A DNA stretch of 39,174 nt. Source: Cyanobacteria bacterium M_surface_10_m2_119 (lineage in GTDB: Bacteria; Cyanobacteriota; Cyanobacteriia; PCC-6307; Cyanobiaceae). How positions within the stretch are numbered: position 1 is the first letter of the stretch; every line of letters starts with the position of its first letter. Below the pieces are notes generated by a model, which saw nothing but the letters and a program-made list of their open reading frames with translations, searched no databases and was not told where the DNA came from. Positions 37,280 to 39,174 of this stretch are shown here, one piece after another. Location of the stretch: the NCBI GenBank assembly GCA_016882525.1, contig VGPU01000020.1, forward strand, positions 1-39,174, in the 5' to 3' direction. Position numbers and translations under genes: made by a program.

Positions 37280-38689
37280 ATGGCCGTTGAGTCTTCCTCC
37301 AGCACCTGGAGCCAGCGCTTTGAGCAGGGTCTGCATCCGGCGGTGGAGCGTTTCAATGCCTCGATCGGCTTCGATATCGCCCTGCTGCAGGAGGACCTCG
37401 ACGGCTCGATCGCCCACGCCCGCATGCTGGGCCGCTGCGGTGTGATGACCGAAGCGGAGGCTGAACAGCTGATCGCCGGCCTCGAGCAGGTGCGCGCCGA
37501 GGCGGCCGCCGGCCAGTTCAACCCCGGTCTGGAGGCCGAAGACGTGCATTTCGCCGTGGAGCGGCGCCTGATCGAGCTGCTCGGCCCCCTGGGCAAGAAG
37601 CTGCACACCGGCCGCTCCCGCAACGACCAGGTGGGCACCGACATCCGCCTGTGGCTGCGCCGTCAGATCGATGCCATCGATGCCGCCCTGGTGCGCTTCC
37701 AGCGGGCCCTGCTCGATCAGGCCGAGTGCCACGCCGACACCCTGATCCCCGGCTACACCCACCTGCAGCGGGCCCAGCCCCTCTGTCTGGCCCACCATCT
37801 GCTGGCCTACATCGAGATGGCCGACCGTGATCGCCAGCGCCTGGCCGACGTGCGCCGACGGGTGAACATCTGCCCCCTGGGGGCGGCGGCCCTGGCGGGC
37901 ACACCGGTGCCGATCGATCGCCGCGCCACCGCCGAGGAGCTGGGTTTTGAGGCGATCTATGCCAACAGTCTCGATGCCGTCAGCGATCGGGATTTTGCCG
38001 TGGAATTCATGGCGGCCGGCTCCTTGGTGCTGGCCCACCTCAGCCGTCTCAGCGAGGAGGTGATCCTCTGGGCGAGTGAGGAGTTTGGTTTTGTCGCCCT
38101 CAGCGATCGCTGCGCCACCGGCAGCAGCCTCATGCCCCAGAAGAAGAACCCTGATGTTCCTGAGCTGGTGCGGGGCAAGAGCGGTCGGGTGTTCGGCCAC
38201 CTGATGGGCCTGCTCACGCTGATCAAGGGCCTGCCTCTGGCCTACAACAAGGACTTTCAGGAAGACAAGGAGGCCCTGTTCGATGGGGTGAAGACGGTGC
38301 TCGATTGTCTGGAGGCGATGGCGATCCTGTTTGAGGAGGGCCTCGAGTTCCGGCCCCAGCGGCTGGAGGCGGCGGTGGGTTGCGACTTCTCCAACGCAAC
38401 CGATGTGGCCGATTACCTGGTGGCCCGCGGTGTGCCCTTCCGCGAGGCCTATCAATTGGTGGGTGGTCTCGTGAAGACCTGTCTGGCCGAGGGGCTCCTG
38501 CTGCGCCAGTTGCCGTTGGAGCGCTGGCAGCAGCTCCATCCCGCCTTCGGGGCCGACATCTTTGCCGCGATCGAGCCCCGCCAGGTGGTGGCGGCCCGCC
38601 GCAGCGAGGGCGGCACAGGTTTTGAGCAAGTGCGGGCCCAGTTGCAGCGTCAGCGTGCCCACCTCGGCCGTGCAACAGGGCAGTGCTGA
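37280..38689 (+). CDS. argH: Argininosuccinate lyase
   Basis: ArgH splits argininosuccinate to arginine and fumarate, the final step of arginine synthesis. The 469-residue protein is of normal length. Seen in order: [19 protein letters not shown], the conserved [54 protein letters not shown] and the superfamily signature [20 protein letters not shown] with the catalytic serine. [18 protein letters not shown] follows. The start is ATG 37280; a short leader separates it from the phosphatase gene. Confidence 0.97.
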   Translation: MAVESSSSTWSQRFEQGLHPAVERFNASIGFDIALLQEDLDGSIAHARMLGRCGVMTEAEAEQLIAGLEQVRAEAAAGQFNPGLEAEDVHFAVERRLIELLGPLGKKLHTGRSRNDQVGTDIRLWLRRQIDAIDAALVRFQRALLDQAECHADTLIPGYTHLQRAQPLCLAHHLLAYIEMADRDRQRLADVRRRVNICPLGAAALAGTPVPIDRRATAEELGFEAIYANSLDAVSDRDFAVEFMAAGSLVLAHLSRLSEEVILWASEEFGFVALSDRCATGSSLMPQKKNPDVPELVRGKSGRVFGHLMGLLTLIKGLPLAYNKDFQEDKEALFDGVKTVLDCLEAMAILFEEGLEFRPQRLEAAVGCDFSNATDVADYLVARGVPFREAYQLVGGLVKTCLAEGLLLRQLPLERWQQLHPAFGADIFAAIEPRQVVAARRSEGGTGFEQVRAQLQRQRAHLGRATGQC

Positions 38690-38714
38690 ACGCGGCAGTG
38701 CCGAACGGCGGCCC

Positions 38715-38720
38715 TAGGCT
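38715..38720 (+). promoter_or_regulatory. Possible -10 element for the RRM gene
   Basis: TAGGCT in the context CCCTAGGCTGGCC lies 35 bases before the GTG start at 38755. It matches the hexamer before the topoisomerase and TPR genes. Confidence 0.4.
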
Positions 38721-38754
38721 GGCCCAGTGATCGGACCTTGAGCCTGACCCGTTC

Positions 38755-39174
38755 GTGAGCATTTTCGTTGGCAATCTGCCCTTCCGTGCCGAACAGGACG
38801 ATGTGGCAGAGCTGTTTGCCCCCTACGGGGAGGTGGTGAGCTGCGTGCTGCCGCTCGAGCGCGACACCGGTCGCAAGCGCGGTTTCGCCTTCGTTGAAAT
38901 GGCCGATCCCGCGATGGAGACCCGGGCGATCGAAGCCCTCCAGGGAACCGAGCTGATGGGCCGGCCTCTGCGCATCAACCAGGCCGAACCCCGTGGCAGT
39001 GCCCCACGCCGCGGCGGCGGCTATGGAAGTGGTTCCGGAGGTGGGGGGTATGGCGGCGGTGGCTCTGGAGGCGGCTCTGGAGGCGGTGGCTATGGGGGTG
39101 GGAGCCGCTCCTCCGGTGGCGGCGAGCGCGGTTCCGGGGCCCGGGGCTGGGAAGATCGCAGCTATGGATCCGGG
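38755..39174 (+). CDS. Glycine-rich RRM RNA-binding protein (partial)
   Basis: The gene starts at GTG 38755 and runs off the right edge after 140 codons without a stop. Residues ~1-80 form one RRM: RNP2 is IFVGNLPF and RNP1 is KRGFAFVEM. From ~90 there is a Gly/Ser/Tyr/Arg-rich tail (GGGYGSGSGGGGYGGG and similar). This is the cyanobacterial Rbp type, small cold- or stress-linked RNA-binding proteins that look like eukaryotic glycine-rich RNPs. The tail-encoding DNA is an imperfect GGN repeat and could vary in length between strains. Confidence 0.95.
   Translation, partial: MSIFVGNLPFRAEQDDVAELFAPYGEVVSCVLPLERDTGRKRGFAFVEMADPAMETRAIEALQGTELMGRPLRINQAEPRGSAPRRGGGYGSGSGGGGYGGGGSGGGSGGGGYGGGSRSSGGGERGSGARGWEDRSYGSG

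Noticed and set aside
39010-39130. GGN-rich repeat at the right end as a possible satellite or CRISPR-like array
   Set aside because: It is the in-frame glycine-rich tail of the RRM protein, with no regular repeat-spacer pattern.

Overview
The window looks like the chromosome of a high-GC unicellular cyanobacterium of the Synechococcus/Cyanobium (picocyanobacterial) type. The evidence is the run dnaN, PRC-barrel gene, purL, purF, gyrA/parC-like gene, TPR gene, queG, DUF502 gene, nusB, ftsY, RsbU-type phosphatase gene, argH and glycine-rich RRM gene. From memory this is the gene order at the start of marine picocyanobacterial genomes. A DUF1400 protein, an ABC1 kinase and an AcnB-type aconitase C-terminus also fit.

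Layout. Bases 1-2200 hold the end of acnB, a DUF2252 gene whose 5' part is frameshifted by a 20-bp tandem duplication, and a small unknown gene. Bases 2244-6950 hold uvrA and recN (minus strand), with a possible LexA box before recN. Bases 7017-17318 are an accessory block. Bases 17349-21153 hold an ABC1 kinase, a secreted DUF1400 protein and thrC, closed by a clear terminator. Bases 21221-21636 are a gene-free stretch with DnaA-box-like words and an AT-rich segment just before dnaN, a good oriC candidate. Bases 21637-39174 are housekeeping genes: dnaN, purine synthesis, topoisomerase subunit A, queuosine synthesis, NusB, FtsY, a PP2C phosphatase, argininosuccinate lyase, and an RNA-binding protein cut by the window edge.

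The most interesting part is 7017-17318. It encodes a complete Wsp-like chemosensory set in two divergent operons. On the plus strand are a WspA-like receptor, a WspD-like CheW, a WspE-like CheA-receiver hybrid and a WspF-like CheB. On the minus strand are a CheW and a WspC-like CheR-TPR. The minus-strand operon continues, with a 4-base ATGA overlap, into a pentameric ligand-gated ion channel homologue and then a glutaminase. The glutaminase resembles the animal kidney-type enzyme over its N-terminal helical and catalytic parts but ends in a TerB-like domain instead of ankyrin repeats. No WspR-type diguanylate cyclase is present in the window. Linking a methyl-adapting chemosensory array, a Cys-loop-superfamily channel and a glutamate-producing enzyme in one locus is, to my knowledge, undescribed. 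The functional link is inferred from gene order only.

All calls were made by reading the sequence and translations. No database search was run, so family names rest on recognised motifs and remembered family sequences.
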